DNA of 64,000 bases from the NCBI RefSeq assembly GCF_013415115.1, contig NZ_JACCDD010000005.1:248001-312000 (forward strand). Direction: 5' to 3'. Below, in pieces: positions 44,240 through 54,645 of the stretch (its first letter is position 1; the number at the start of each line of letters is the position of its first letter). The notes beneath the pieces are model-generated. The model had not been told where the DNA came from. It did not search any database and saw only the letters and a program-made list of their open reading frames with translations. Source of the stretch: Vreelandella zhaodongensis. Lineage in GTDB: Bacteria > Pseudomonadota > Gammaproteobacteria > Pseudomonadales > Halomonadaceae. A program made the translations under genes and the position numbers.

Positions 44240-45664
44240 ATGAGCACAGCACTGGAACACCCGACCTACAACTACAAGGTAGTTCGGCAGTTCGCGATTA
44301 TGACCGTTGTGTGGGGCATTGTTGGGATGACGATTGGCGTCATTCTTGCCGCACAATTGGTATGGCCGCAACTGAATCTCGGCTTACCTTGGACCAGCTT
44401 CGGACGCCTTCGTCCGTTACATACTAACGCCGTTATTTTTGCCTTCGGCGGCTCTGCGCTATTTGCGACGTCCTATTACGTCGTACAACGCACTTGTCAG
44501 GTTCGCCTTTTCTCTGACAAGCTCGCAGCGTTCACCTTCTGGGGGTGGCAAGCGGTCATCCTTTCTGCCGTGGTAACGCTGCCGCTAGGCTATACCACGA
44601 CGAAGGAGTACGCTGAGCTTGAGTGGCCAATCAATATTTTGATTGCGGTCGTATGGATCAGCTACGCCATCGTCTTCTTAATGACAGTGAAAAAGCGCGC
44701 AACGCCTCATATTTATGTAGCAAACTGGTTCTTTGCTGCGTTTATCATAACCGTTGCCGTACTACACATTGTTAACAACGCTGCTATCCCCGTTACGCCG
44801 ATGTACTCTACGTCGATTTACGCCGGTGCTGTGGACGCTATGGTGCAGTGGTGGTACGGCCACAATGCGGTTGGTTTCTTCCTGACGGCTGGTTTCTTGG
44901 GCATGATGTACTACTTCGTACCCAAGCAAGCGGAACGTCCGATTTATTCGTATCGCCTCTCTATCGTCCACTTCTGGGCGTTAATCATGATCTACATGTG
45001 GGCTGGCCCTCACCACCTGCACTACACCGCATTACCGAACTGGGCACAGTCACTCGGCATGATCATGTCAATCATCCTACTTGCCCCCTCTTGGGGTGGC
45101 ATGATCAACGGCATGATGACCCTATCTGGCGCCTGGCATAAGCTACGTACGGATCCTACGCTACGTTTCTTAGTAGTGGCGTTATCGTTCTACGGTATGT
45201 CGACCTTCGAAGGCCCGATGATGGCGATTAAGACCGTTAACGCGCTCTCCCACTACACTGACTGGACCATTGGTCACGTTCACTCTGGCGCACTTGGCTG
45301 GGTAGCGATGATTACCATCGGCTCAATGTACCACCTGATCCCAAGGCTCTTTGGACGTACTGAAATGCACTCTGTTAACCTGATTGCGGTGCATTTCTGG
45401 CTAGCGACAATCGGTACCGTGCTGTACATCGCCTCTATGTGGGTCAACGGTATTATGCAAGGCTTGATGTGGCGCGCGATTAATGCCGACGGCACGCTAA
45501 TGTACACCTTTGTAGAATCTGTCGAGGCTAGCGGCCCTGGTTACTTTGTACGCCTCATTGGTGGCCTGTTCTGGATCGTAGGCATGCTCATCATGGCGTT
45601 CAATGTCTACATGACCGTGAAGCGCCGCGAAGCTATCAGCCATCCAGCGCCACAAGCCGCTTAA
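44240..45664 (+). CDS. ccoN: Cytochrome cbb3 oxidase subunit I CcoN
   Basis: A 474-residue haem-copper oxidase core subunit with 12 helices. Visible are the low-spin haem ligand region [19 protein letters not shown], the copper/haem b3 site [13 protein letters not shown], the HH pair in [12 protein letters not shown], and [10 protein letters not shown]. Length matches Pseudomonas CcoN. It reduces O2 to water at very low oxygen and pumps protons. I chose the ATG at 44240; the frame opens further upstream but would cover the Anr box. First of ccoNOQP. Confidence 0.96.
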   Translation: MSTALEHPTYNYKVVRQFAIMTVVWGIVGMTIGVILAAQLVWPQLNLGLPWTSFGRLRPLHTNAVIFAFGGSALFATSYYVVQRTCQVRLFSDKLAAFTFWGWQAVILSAVVTLPLGYTTTKEYAELEWPINILIAVVWISYAIVFLMTVKKRATPHIYVANWFFAAFIITVAVLHIVNNAAIPVTPMYSTSIYAGAVDAMVQWWYGHNAVGFFLTAGFLGMMYYFVPKQAERPIYSYRLSIVHFWALIMIYMWAGPHHLHYTALPNWAQSLGMIMSIILLAPSWGGMINGMMTLSGAWHKLRTDPTLRFLVVALSFYGMSTFEGPMMAIKTVNALSHYTDWTIGHVHSGALGWVAMITIGSMYHLIPRLFGRTEMHSVNLIAVHFWLATIGTVLYIASMWVNGIMQGLMWRAINADGTLMYTFVESVEASGPGYFVRLIGGLFWIVGMLIMAFNVYMTVKRREAISHPAPQAA

Positions 45665-45683
45665 ACCGGGGAAGTTGAGACCA

Positions 45684-46292
45684 ATGAAACACGAGATTGT
45701 CGAAAAGAACGTTGGCTTGCTCGCCGTGTTGATCCTGGTTGCGATCAGTTTTGGCGGCTTGGCCGAAGTCGTTCCGCTGTTCTTTCAAAAGGACACGACG
45801 GAGCCCGTTGAGGGGCTACGCCCCTTATCTGCACTCGAACTAGAAGGGCGTGACATCTACCGGCGCGAAGGCTGTGTCGGCTGCCATTCTCAGATGGTAC
45901 GTCCTTTCCGGGCAGAAACTGAACGGTATGGCCACTATAACGTGGCGGGAGAGGAAGTTTACGAACACAACTTCCTATGGGGCTCCAAACGTACCGGTCC
46001 AGACCTTGCCCGCGTCGGCGGACGCTACAGCGACGACTGGCATCGTGCGCACATGTATAACCCTCGTGACGTAGTACCTGAGTCCATTATGCCCGCTTAT
46101 CCCTGGTTGTTTGAGCGCACCCTTGATGGCGATGCAACGCCTAAAAAGATGCGTGCTCTACAACGGCTTGGCGTGCCCTATACCGATGAAGATATCGCCA
46201 ATGCGACTGCCGAGGTGCGAGGCCAACAAGAGATTACTGCACTGGTCGCTTACCTACAGCAACTAGGAACTGTGCTTGAGGGCACTCGTTAA
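45684..46292 (+). CDS. ccoO: Cytochrome cbb3 oxidase subunit II CcoO
   Basis: A 202-residue mono-haem cytochrome c anchored by one N-terminal helix (about 10-28). The haem site is C64-V-G-C67-H68 in [14 protein letters not shown], followed by [10 protein letters not shown] and [14 protein letters not shown]. It receives electrons from CcoP and passes them to CcoN. Start is the ATG at 45684, 19 bases past ccoN. Confidence 0.96.
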   Translation: MKHEIVEKNVGLLAVLILVAISFGGLAEVVPLFFQKDTTEPVEGLRPLSALELEGRDIYRREGCVGCHSQMVRPFRAETERYGHYNVAGEEVYEHNFLWGSKRTGPDLARVGGRYSDDWHRAHMYNPRDVVPESIMPAYPWLFERTLDGDATPKKMRALQRLGVPYTDEDIANATAEVRGQQEITALVAYLQQLGTVLEGTR

Positions 46293-46295
46293 GCT

Positions 46296-46517
46296 ATGGA
46301 TACGGGAACTTTCCGCGGCCTTATCACGCTGATTTTGATTATCGCCTTTATCGGTATTTTTTTATGGGCCTACTCAAAGCGACGCAAACCAGACTTCGAT
46401 GAAGCGGCAAACCTGCCCTTTGCCGAAAATGATGATAAGCAGCCGTTCCGTGATAAGCATGCTTCGCCTACAGACGAAGTAGATTCCCGCCACGACAGGG
46501 GAGATAAAAATACATGA
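46296..46517 (+). CDS. ccoQ: Cytochrome cbb3 oxidase subunit CcoQ
   Basis: A 73-residue single-helix protein (helix about 8-26), then KRRKPDFDEAANLPF, the CcoQ hallmark, and a hydrophilic tail. It stabilises the oxidase complex. It starts three bases past ccoO and overlaps ccoP by four bases. Confidence 0.93.
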   Translation: MDTGTFRGLITLILIIAFIGIFLWAYSKRRKPDFDEAANLPFAENDDKQPFRDKHASPTDEVDSRHDRGDKNT

Positions 46518-47443
46518 ATAATTTATGGGGTGACTCCTTATCCAGCTTCTGGAGCGCCTGGATCATCGTCATCACGCTGGGCACGATTGCACTGAGCGTC
46601 TGGATTTTGTTTGCTAACCGCAGAACTGACAAAACGCCAGATGCCGATGGCAACGTCGAGACTACCGGCCACGCAGCCGACGGAATCGAAGAGTATGACA
46701 ACGCACTGCCTCGGTGGTGGTTCCAGCTGTTTGTACTTACCGTCGTATTTGCCTTGGGCTATCTGGTGCTTTATCCAGGATTGGGCAACTTCGCCGGAGT
46801 GCTGGGCTGGTCTCAAGAACGCCAGTGGGAAGAGGAAGTCGCCCGGGCGGATGAGCGTTTCACGCCTATCTTTGCTCAATATCAGGAAATACCTATTCCT
46901 GAGTTAGCAAGAGATGCTGACGCCATGCAGGTAGCCGAGCGCATCTACTTGAACAACTGTGCTGTGTGTCATGGCTCTAATGCCCAGGGCGGCTACGGTT
47001 TTCCGAACTTAACCAACGATGACTGGCTATATGGCGGTGAGCCGGAAAATATCCTGGCGACCCTCAACAACGGCCGTAATGGCTTGATGCCCTCTTGGCA
47101 GCAGCTCGGTGAGAACAACATAGAGAACCTCACTCAGTACGTACTTTCACTCTCTAACCTGGAGCATGATGAGGAGCGTGCAGCCAGCGGTGAAAGCACT
47201 TACATGGCCGCCTGCGCAGCATGTCACGCTCCCAGCGGCACAGGTAATACCGCGTTGGGCGCACCTGACTTAACCAACGATATTTGGCTCTATCAAGCAC
47301 CTGGACAAAGCGTTGCTGACTCTGTCCGTCAAACGTTGCGCAATGGCCGTAACGGCCACATGCCTGCTCAAGCGGCTTATATCGGTGAAGAGCGTGTTCA
47401 CCTAGTGGCAGCCTATGTGTATAGCCTGCGTTTTAGAGACTAA
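46514..47443 (+). CDS. ccoP: Cytochrome cbb3 oxidase subunit III CcoP
   Basis: A 309-residue di-haem cytochrome c with two N-terminal helices (about 12-34 and 68-88), the longer CcoP type. The haem sites are C149-A-V-C152-H153 and C234-A-A-C237-H238, each with a later NGRNG-(L/H)-MP methionine ligand. Between the helices and haems is the conserved NPLPRWW-like sequence, here DNALPRWWF. It accepts electrons from soluble cytochromes. Confidence 0.96.
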   Translation: MNNLWGDSLSSFWSAWIIVITLGTIALSVWILFANRRTDKTPDADGNVETTGHAADGIEEYDNALPRWWFQLFVLTVVFALGYLVLYPGLGNFAGVLGWSQERQWEEEVARADERFTPIFAQYQEIPIPELARDADAMQVAERIYLNNCAVCHGSNAQGGYGFPNLTNDDWLYGGEPENILATLNNGRNGLMPSWQQLGENNIENLTQYVLSLSNLEHDEERAASGESTYMAACAACHAPSGTGNTALGAPDLTNDIWLYQAPGQSVADSVRQTLRNGRNGHMPAQAAYIGEERVHLVAAYVYSLRFRD

Positions 47444-47481
47444 CGCTAGGAAAAGCGGTATTCGTTGATACGAGGCATGAA

Positions 47482-47510
47482 GGGGGTGCGGTTTCATACC
47501 GCACCCTTTC
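47482..47510 (+). terminator. Terminator after ccoNOQP
   Basis: A 9-bp stem GGGTGCGGT / ACCGCACCC (47484-47492 with 47498-47506) with loop TTCAT, followed by TTTCTTC. It separates ccoNOQP from the accessory genes, which must have their own promoter within 47511-47662. Confidence 0.85.
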
Positions 47511-47662
47511 TTCATCTACTGCCTGCTCAGGCACTTTCTCTATCCGTTACACTACTGTTTAGTGACACGGCGTACAGCATCGCTATCCGCGCGTCGGATG
47601 GTTAGCGCCACGATATCCATGCTGTCGCCCATTCCTGCCAAATATGAGCTGCGATCATCGCC

Positions 47663-49099
47663 ATGGAAAAGATACCTAGCCAAGATATTACGCCGCCACC
47701 TGTGGGCCACCACACCCCGGGAGAGAGCTCTACCCAAGAGATGTACGCCAAGCGTCGTCACATATACGTGCGCGAAATTAAAGGCCTGTTTCAAAAAGTA
47801 CGGCGCAGCGCTAACTGGGCACTGATGCTGGTTTTTTTCCTACTGCCATGGATTAACTGGGGCGATCGCCCTGCGATATGGTTTGATCTGCCAGGCCGAG
47901 AGTTTCATATCCTTGCCGCTACATTTTATCCGCAAGAGTTCGTATTGCTTTCATGGTTACTAATCATCTGCGCATTTGGGCTATTTTTTATCACCGTATT
48001 TGCCGGGCGCGTATGGTGCGGCTATACCTGTCCACAAAGCGTTTGGACATTTCTATTTATTTGGCTGGAGCACCGTATCGAAGGGTCTCGCAACCAGCGC
48101 ATTAAGCTCGACAAACAGCCGGTGACAGTGGATAAAGTATGGCGCAAAGGCGCCAAACACATGGCTTGGCTGCTCATCGCCTTAGCAACCGGTATCACGT
48201 TTGTAGGCTACTTCACGCCAATTCGCGAGCTAGTTATGGCGTTACCTACACTGGAAGCTCACGGCTGGTCGTATTTTTGGGTTGGCTTCTTTTTGGTATT
48301 TACTTACTTGAATGCGGGCTGGCTGCGTGAGCAAGTGTGCATTTATATGTGCCCCTATGCTCGCTTCCAGTCAGTGATGTTTGATCGCGACACACTCATT
48401 GTGTCCTACGACGAAACACGTGGCGAACCGCGGGGGCGGCGTAAGAAATCGTTAAATCATGAGCAAGCGCGCGAAGCAGGCTTCGGTGACTGTATTGATT
48501 GTGAGCTTTGTGTCCAAGTATGCCCAACTGGCATTGATATCCGCGATGGCCTGCAGTATGAGTGCATCACCTGCGCCGCTTGCATCGATGCCTGCGACAG
48601 CGTGATGGATAAAATGGGTTACCCAAGAGGACTGATTCGTTATACGACAGAAAACGCACTGGAGGGGAAAAAAAGCCACCTTCTACGCCCTCGGCTACTT
48701 GGCTATTTTGCAGCGCTCGTCATTATGATCGGCGCGTTTGCCTGGGCGGTTAACGACCGCACGCCGCTTAACTTTGAAGCCGAGCGGGAACGCACGCAGC
48801 TATACCAAATGACCCGCGACGGGCAAGTTAGCAACGTGTACAACCTGACAATACGTAACCTAGATCACCAAGATCACACCTATCAACTCAGCGTGACAGG
48901 GCTGCCCAACTTAACGCTGGACAATACCTCCGTTAGTGTACCCGCTGGCGAGTCACGGACTCAGATAGTCACGGTAATTGCCGCACCGGAAACACTTACC
49001 CAGCCCAGCCACCCGATTACTTTTATGCTGCAGGCGCAGCACAACGAGAAAATCCGCCAAGAGCGTGAAACGCGTTTTTTAGGCGATATTAGGAGATAA
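47663..49099 (+). CDS. ccoG: Cytochrome cbb3 oxidase accessory protein CcoG
   Basis: A 478-residue membrane ferredoxin. Helices in the first 250 residues include the motif RVWCGYTCPQSVWT and EQVCIYMCPYARFQ. Two [4Fe-4S] binding motifs follow at about 275-310: CIDCELCVQVCPTG and CITCAACIDACD. The last 110 residues form an Ig-like periplasmic domain (FixG_C). CcoG reduces Cu(II) for oxidase assembly (established). First gene of ccoG-fixH-ccoI-ccoS. Confidence 0.95.
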   Translation: MEKIPSQDITPPPVGHHTPGESSTQEMYAKRRHIYVREIKGLFQKVRRSANWALMLVFFLLPWINWGDRPAIWFDLPGREFHILAATFYPQEFVLLSWLLIICAFGLFFITVFAGRVWCGYTCPQSVWTFLFIWLEHRIEGSRNQRIKLDKQPVTVDKVWRKGAKHMAWLLIALATGITFVGYFTPIRELVMALPTLEAHGWSYFWVGFFLVFTYLNAGWLREQVCIYMCPYARFQSVMFDRDTLIVSYDETRGEPRGRRKKSLNHEQAREAGFGDCIDCELCVQVCPTGIDIRDGLQYECITCAACIDACDSVMDKMGYPRGLIRYTTENALEGKKSHLLRPRLLGYFAALVIMIGAFAWAVNDRTPLNFEAERERTQLYQMTRDGQVSNVYNLTIRNLDHQDHTYQLSVTGLPNLTLDNTSVSVPAGESRTQIVTVIAAPETLTQPSHPITFMLQAQHNEKIRQERETRFLGDIRR

Positions 49100-49106
49100 A
49101 AAGACG

Positions 49107-49625
49107 ATGTCTTCCACTGACGTTACACCTTGGTATAAGCAAGTTTGGCCCTGGTTTTTACTCGGGCTGCTAGGTGTGTCTATCTTTGCCAGTAGCACCC
49201 TAGCGGTGATGGCCTTACGCACGTCTGACGGTTTGGTGCAGGATGATTACTACGAGCATGGCCGTGCGATTAACGTTGTGATCGCCAAACAGGAGCGAGC
49301 CCGAGAACTCAATCTAACCGCCGAGTTACGCATTGACCCAATCACCAGTGACATTGTTCTCGATCTGGCTGGCGACGAACGCCCAGATACACTGTACCTA
49401 AAACTTATTTTCCCTACCCAAGATGATCGCGATCAGCAATTTATGCTTGAACACGTCCGTGATGGCCGCTATGTCGCCCAAGCGCCAGATAACCTTCAAT
49501 ACCGCTGGTACCTGCAGCTACAGCCAGAGGAGGAAGGCGCCGACTGGCGCTTAATAGGTGAAGCACGCTTCCCTGAAGAGAACCGTATTGCCCTGCTACC
49601 CGGGGGGCGTTCTGCGAGCGAATGA
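49107..49625 (+). CDS. fixH: FixH family protein
   Basis: A 172-residue protein with one N-terminal helix (about 14-36), then DGLVQDDYYEHGRAIN, the FixH signature, and a periplasmic beta-rich domain. It assists cbb3 assembly together with the CcoI copper pump. It starts seven bases past ccoG and overlaps ccoI by four. Confidence 0.92.
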   Translation: MSSTDVTPWYKQVWPWFLLGLLGVSIFASSTLAVMALRTSDGLVQDDYYEHGRAINVVIAKQERARELNLTAELRIDPITSDIVLDLAGDERPDTLYLKLIFPTQDDRDQQFMLEHVRDGRYVAQAPDNLQYRWYLQLQPEEEGADWRLIGEARFPEENRIALLPGGRSASE

Positions 49626-52090
49626 GCACCAGCGTCCTTAGCTGCTATCACTGCGGCAACACGGTGCCCGATGGGGCACCGTGGCGTATCAGCATCGACG
49701 ATACACCACAGCCGCTTTGCTGCCCAGGCTGCGAGGCAGTCGCCCATGCGATTGTAGATGGCGGATTAGAAAGCTACTACCGCTACCGTACCGAGCTGCC
49801 TGAGCGCCCCGATGAACGTCAGGCCACCAAAGCTGAAACATGGTCAGTATTTGATGATCCTGGCCTGCAAGCCAAGTTCGTGCACTCCGATGGCGATGAA
49901 GGGCTGGTACGCGCCACTCTGGCGGTAGAAGGCATCACCTGTGCAGCCTGTGCATGGCTAATTGAACACCGTTTGAATGCTCTTGAAGGCGTTGCCTCAA
50001 GTGCAGTAAACCTTACCCATCATCGCTTGCGTGTCAGCTGGAACCCCAGCGTCATACAGCTTTCACAGCTATTCGCTGAGCTAGCCGCCATTGGCTACGA
50101 TGCCCTGCCCTATGAGCCTGACCAAGCGCAAGCCCGTCTGCAGCATGAAGAGCGCATGAACGTGCGTCGCCTTATTGTCGCTGCGGTGGGCATGATGCAA
50201 GTCATGATGTTTTCAATCCCTATCTATGTGGCGGCCCCTGGCGAAATTAGTCCAGACTTTTACGCCCTTTTCCACTGGCTCTCGTTTGCACTGGCGACAC
50301 CCGTCGTACTTTTTTCAGCACAACCCTTCTTCCGCAATGCACTGCGAGATCTGAAAACCGGCGTACTGGGCATGGATGTGCCGGTATCACTGGCTATTGG
50401 CGGGGCTTACCTAGCCAGTAGCTACGCCGTGCTCTTTGATGTTGGCGAGGTGTATTACGACTCGGTGGCCATGTTTACGTTTTTCCTACTGTTTGGCCGC
50501 TATGTAGAAGGCCGTGCTCGGCGGCGCAGTGGGCACAGTGGCAATGCTCTCAGCGACGTACTGCCAGTGTCGGCTACGCGCCTGGAAGACGATGGCAGCG
50601 AACGTATTTTACCTGCCAGTGAACTTGCCGCGGGAGACCGCGTACTTATTAAGCCTGGGCATGGTGTACCCGCCGACGGCGTGATCGAAGACGGCGAGTC
50701 TAGCCTGGATGAATCCATGCTAACGGGAGAGTACTTGCCCGTTACGCGACGGGTCGGTGACAGCGTTGTGGGCGGCAGCCAAAACATGGAGAACCCGCTA
50801 ACCATCAGAGTCACCCATGCAGGCAATAGCGCCAGGGTTGCTGGGATTGTCGACTTAACCGACCGTGCTTTTGCCAGCCGCCCTCGATTAGCGCAAATGG
50901 CAGCACGCATGGCGCACCTGTTTGTGTTACGTCTACTAGTGGTCACCGTCTGCGTCACGCTCGCTTGGTGGTTTATCGACCCCTCACGAGTGCTGTGGAT
51001 AATGCTTTCCGTGCTAGTTGTGACATGTCCTTGCGCACTGGCATTAGCAACTCCCACGGCCCTCACCGCTGGGCATGGCCAACTGCGCCAACGCGGCGTT
51101 CTCATAACTCGTGCCGACGCTATCGAATCACTCTCAAGCATCACACGGGTCATTTTTGATAAAACAGGAACGCTGACCCGCGGTGAGATGCAACTTACGC
51201 AAACACACCCTATTCAATCGTCACACGCCGCGCACCCCCTTAGTAGCGAACAAGCACAAGCCATTGCTGCTGCGCTTGAAGCCCACTCTGAGCACCCCAT
51301 TGCCCGAGCATTTCGGCCATTTCGTGATGCCACGCTGCAGGCACGCAGCGTCAAAAGCGTTACCGGCAGTGGCCTTGAAGGGGTGCTCAACGGCACGACA
51401 TGGCGTTTAGGAAAACCAGATTTTGCCTGCTCTTTCCCCCTCGCCTCACCCGGCGCTGGGCAGTGGCTATTACTGAGCCAAGACGACGAACCCCGCGCCT
51501 GGTTCAAGCTTCATGACGGTATCCGCGAGGATGCCGCGCAAACAGTCGCCGCACTCCAAGCCCGCGGGCTCGAAGTAGAGCTGCTGTCTGGAGACACTCA
51601 AGAGGCAGTAGAAAGCCTGGCTGAACAGCTCAACATCACCACGTGGCACGCAGGCAAATCCCCAGAGGGCAAACTTGAGCGGCTCCGCGAGCTGCAAGCG
51701 AAAGGCGAGCGGGTCGTCATGATTGGTGACGGCATTAATGATGTCCCTGTGCTGGCTGGGGCCGACGTTGCTATTGCTATGAACGGTGCAACAGACCTAG
51801 CCCGCACGCGCGCCGATGCTGTGTTACTCAGCCCACGCCTAATGCGCATTTTCGAAGCCATTGATATCTCATGTGCGACTCGGCGCATCATGCGTCAAAA
51901 TATGATGTGGTCTGTTTGCTACAATTTTTCGGCACTTCCCTTAGCGGCAATGGGATTAATCCCCCCCTGGCTTGCCGCGATTGGCATGTCGCTAAGCTCT
52001 CTGGTGGTGGTCGGTAACGCACTACGCTTAACGCGCTGGCGCACGCCACCTACCCCCCAGGTTGCTTCTGCATCTCCGGTGACTGTATGA
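49622..52090 (+). CDS. ccoI: Copper-exporting P1B-ATPase for cbb3 assembly (CcoI/FixI)
   Basis: An 822-residue P-type ATPase. The N-terminus has a CcoI-specific zinc-ribbon-like segment (C8, C11, C33-C34, C37), then a metal-binding domain with GITCAAC (C107, C110). Eight helices surround the core: the TGE loop in MLTGEYLPV, the transport site C469-P470-C471, the phosphorylated D513 in DKTGT, and GDGINDVPVL. It delivers copper across the membrane for cbb3 oxidase, slowly compared with CopA (family knowledge). Confidence 0.95.
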   Translation: MSTSVLSCYHCGNTVPDGAPWRISIDDTPQPLCCPGCEAVAHAIVDGGLESYYRYRTELPERPDERQATKAETWSVFDDPGLQAKFVHSDGDEGLVRATLAVEGITCAACAWLIEHRLNALEGVASSAVNLTHHRLRVSWNPSVIQLSQLFAELAAIGYDALPYEPDQAQARLQHEERMNVRRLIVAAVGMMQVMMFSIPIYVAAPGEISPDFYALFHWLSFALATPVVLFSAQPFFRNALRDLKTGVLGMDVPVSLAIGGAYLASSYAVLFDVGEVYYDSVAMFTFFLLFGRYVEGRARRRSGHSGNALSDVLPVSATRLEDDGSERILPASELAAGDRVLIKPGHGVPADGVIEDGESSLDESMLTGEYLPVTRRVGDSVVGGSQNMENPLTIRVTHAGNSARVAGIVDLTDRAFASRPRLAQMAARMAHLFVLRLLVVTVCVTLAWWFIDPSRVLWIMLSVLVVTCPCALALATPTALTAGHGQLRQRGVLITRADAIESLSSITRVIFDKTGTLTRGEMQLTQTHPIQSSHAAHPLSSEQAQAIAAALEAHSEHPIARAFRPFRDATLQARSVKSVTGSGLEGVLNGTTWRLGKPDFACSFPLASPGAGQWLLLSQDDEPRAWFKLHDGIREDAAQTVAALQARGLEVELLSGDTQEAVESLAEQLNITTWHAGKSPEGKLERLRELQAKGERVVMIGDGINDVPVLAGADVAIAMNGATDLARTRADAVLLSPRLMRIFEAIDISCATRRIMRQNMMWSVCYNFSALPLAAMGLIPPWLAAIGMSLSSLVVVGNALRLTRWRTPPTPQVASASPVTV

Positions 52091-52314
52091 CCATCTTATA
52101 TCTGTTAATTCCGCTTTCATTAATTCTGCTGGGCTTGGCCGTGTGGGCGTTTTTCTGGGCCGTTAAGCACGACCAGTTCGAGGACTTAGAAGGCCCTGCC
52201 CACCGCATTCTGTTCGACAACGATGATAATGATTTAACGTCTGAGCAGCGCGCTGAACGTAAAAAAGCAGCGACCAAACAGGCATCTGATGATGACCACG
52301 AGCCCCACGCATGA
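52087..52314 (+). CDS. ccoS: Cbb3 oxidase assembly protein CcoS
   Basis: A 75-residue protein with one helix (about 4-26) followed by FWAVKHDQFEDLEGPAHRIL, the CcoS hallmark, and an acidic tail. It is needed for cofactor insertion in cbb3 oxidase. It overlaps both ccoI and the next gene by four bases. Confidence 0.94.
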   Translation: MTILYLLIPLSLILLGLAVWAFFWAVKHDQFEDLEGPAHRILFDNDDNDLTSEQRAERKKAATKQASDDDHEPHA

Positions 52315-53006
52315 ATCCAGTTGGCCTTGACTTACCCCCGTTGCTAGCCGCCTTTGTGTTTGGCTTAATGGGGGGTGCCCACTGCATCGGCATGTGTGGT
52401 GGCATCATGAGCGCACTGACCTTTGCTGTTCCACCCAGCATGCGCCATCCCGCACGCATGGGGGGGCTCCTCGTCAGCTACAATGCTGGCCGCATTCTTA
52501 GCTACATGGTGGCGGGTGCCCTCGTCGCGTCGCTTGGCACGCTTCTTTCACTATCACCATCAGCAGGCGTGGCACTACAAGCCTTTGCTGCGCTAATGCT
52601 GATTTTGATGGCGTTGTATATCGCCAACTGGTGGAAAGGGCTTCTCAAAGTCGAAGCTGTTGGACGATATCTTTGGCGTTATATAGAGCCGGTCGGTAGG
52701 CGCTTGATGCCCGTAGTACATATTCCTCAAGCGTTTACACTAGGCGCACTATGGGGCTGGCTGCCATGCGGTTTGGTCTACTCCATGCTGGCTTGGAGCC
52801 TGGCGATTGCTGACCCGCTTGAAGGAGCTCTCCTAATGGGCGCTTTTGGATTAGGTACACTGCCAGCGCTGCTCGCTACTGGGTTAGCCGCACAGCAGCT
52901 CAGCCATTTAATCAGGCACCCCACCACCCGAACCATTGCCGCCCTGTCGATTATCGGCTTCGCCTTATGGCAGCTCTGGACCCTTATGTCGCTCACCGCA
53001 CATTAA
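52311..53006 (+). CDS. Sulfite exporter TauE/SafE-like (DsbD_2) membrane protein
   Basis: A 231-residue protein with six helices. The first has GLMGGAHCIGMCGGIMSAL, with HC and MC as possible copper or thiol ligands; the fourth has GALWGWLPCGLVYSMLAWS, a second conserved Cys. This is the family next to ccoS in many gammaproteobacteria, thought to help copper supply to cbb3 oxidase. Four-base overlap with ccoS supports the same operon. Actual transport of sulfite is unlikely. Confidence 0.87.
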   Translation: MNPVGLDLPPLLAAFVFGLMGGAHCIGMCGGIMSALTFAVPPSMRHPARMGGLLVSYNAGRILSYMVAGALVASLGTLLSLSPSAGVALQAFAALMLILMALYIANWWKGLLKVEAVGRYLWRYIEPVGRRLMPVVHIPQAFTLGALWGWLPCGLVYSMLAWSLAIADPLEGALLMGAFGLGTLPALLATGLAAQQLSHLIRHPTTRTIAALSIIGFALWQLWTLMSLTAH

Positions 53007-53041
53007 AGCCCCCTGCACGCCTTAACCCACCCTTAAATAGC

Positions 53042-53055
53042 TTGATATAGCTCAA
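53042..53055. promoter_or_regulatory. Anr/Fnr box upstream of hemN
   Basis: TTGAT-ATAG-CTCAA matches the Fnr consensus at nine of ten positions. A class II start is expected near 53090, and CATATG/TAACAT at 53078-53086 can serve as -10. The hemN ATG is 111 bases from the box centre. HemN is a classic Anr/Fnr target. Confidence 0.75.
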
Positions 53056-53159
53056 CGCTTTCGAAGTGACACTGCACTAACATATGGATCAATGTCTGAG
53101 TCATCACTTGGCTAGACCACACTGCCTTATTGCACTTTTTCCACTTCGGAGCGCTCATC

Positions 53160-54587
53160 ATGCCCGTTCATGCCACTGCTGCCCTCTCACCAACACATAC
53201 CGCAGTGCCTGGGGCAACTGCCTGGGATGAGGAACTGCTGCGCCGTTATGACAAGAGCGGTCCACGTTACACTTCCTACCCGACGGCACTTGCATTCAAT
53301 GAGCGCTTTACCACCGATGACTTTACCCAGGCACTGAAGCGCAGCAACACCAGCCAGCGGCCGCTATCGCTCTACGTACATGTGCCCTTTTGTCGCAAGA
53401 TTTGCTTCTACTGCGCCTGCAATAAAATTGCCACGAAAAATACTGCCCTGGCAGAGCCTTATCTTTCCAGGCTTGACCGAGAAATGGTGCTCACTGCACG
53501 CCACTTAGACACCTCACGCCCAGTGCAACAATTACACTGGGGGGGCGGCACACCGACTTTTCTTAGCCTAGCCCAAATGGGCGACCTGATTGATCGCCTA
53601 GATGCCCGTTTCGGACTATCCAGTGCAGCTGACCGCGATTATGCCATTGAGATTGACCCTCGCGAGGCGGACGTTTTTACGCTGCGCCACCTGCAGTCTC
53701 TGGGTTTTAACCGCTTAAGCCTTGGCGTACAAGATTTAAACCCGCAGGTACAGACAGCCATCAACCGTGTTCAGCCACGAGTACTGACTGAAACATTAAT
53801 GGAGGAAGCTCACCGCCTTGGCTTTCGCTCGCTCAACCTTGATTTAATTTATGGGCTGCCATTCCAAACAGAAAAAAGCTTTGCCGAAACATTGAGCCAA
53901 GTGATCGAATTAAACCCCGCTCGGCTGTCTGTTTTTAACTATGCCCACATGCCAACCCGCTTTGCTCCTCAGCGCCGAATTAACGAAACAGACCTACCCA
54001 ACGCCGATGAAAAACTGGCGATCCTACATACCACCATTGAGATGTTGACGAATGCAGGCTACGTTCATATCGGTATGGATCACTTTGCGCGCCCAGACGA
54101 TAGTCTGGCAATCGCTCAACGCAACGGTACGCTACAGCGTAATTTCCAGGGCTATTCCAGCCACGCTCAGTGCGACTTAGTTGGCTTAGGTGTATCCGCT
54201 ATTTCAAGGGTTGACGATGTTTACGCGCAAAACCCTACCCAGCTTAACCAGTATGAAGCGGCCTTAGATCAAGGAAGACTAGCAACCGTCAAAGGATTAC
54301 GTTTAAATAAGGATGACCTAATACGCAGAGACGTGATCGAACGTCTAATGTGCGATATGCAGATTGACCTTGGGGCCATTGGCAAGCGCTGGCGAATTGA
54401 TGCTGTTAGCTATTTTTCCATGGCACTTGAGCAACTAAAAACCGCTGAGCAGGATGGCTTGGTGACGTGCGATCAGCAAACGATTAGCGCGACACCCACA
54501 GGACGCTTGCTAATTCGTCACTTGGCAATGGCCTTTGATGCTCGACTGCCAAGCCAGACTACTCAGCGCTACTCGAAGATTTTATAA
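53160..54587 (+). CDS. hemN: Oxygen-independent coproporphyrinogen III oxidase HemN
   Basis: A 475-residue radical-SAM enzyme. The [4Fe-4S] motif is C78-x3-C82-x2-C85 followed by A-C87 (HVPFCRKICFYCAC), typical of true HemN rather than HemW. Also GGGTPTFL, EIDPREAD, NRLSLGVQDLNPQVQ and HIGMDHFARPDD. It makes haem precursors without O2. ATG at 53160 follows GGAG. anr starts 58 bases after the stop. Confidence 0.96.
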   Translation: MPVHATAALSPTHTAVPGATAWDEELLRRYDKSGPRYTSYPTALAFNERFTTDDFTQALKRSNTSQRPLSLYVHVPFCRKICFYCACNKIATKNTALAEPYLSRLDREMVLTARHLDTSRPVQQLHWGGGTPTFLSLAQMGDLIDRLDARFGLSSAADRDYAIEIDPREADVFTLRHLQSLGFNRLSLGVQDLNPQVQTAINRVQPRVLTETLMEEAHRLGFRSLNLDLIYGLPFQTEKSFAETLSQVIELNPARLSVFNYAHMPTRFAPQRRINETDLPNADEKLAILHTTIEMLTNAGYVHIGMDHFARPDDSLAIAQRNGTLQRNFQGYSSHAQCDLVGLGVSAISRVDDVYAQNPTQLNQYEAALDQGRLATVKGLRLNKDDLIRRDVIERLMCDMQIDLGAIGKRWRIDAVSYFSMALEQLKTAEQDGLVTCDQQTISATPTGRLLIRHLAMAFDARLPSQTTQRYSKIL

Positions 54588-54645
54588 GCTTCTTGAGGCG
54601 TCTTGCCCCTGCGCCCATGATGGCGAACGAGAAAGGGAGAATCAC

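Noticed and set aside
47490..47530. Possible Anr box before ccoG
   Set aside because: I searched 47444-47662 by eye for TTGAT-N4-ATCAA and saw only single half-sites such as TTGATACGAGGCAT at 47465.
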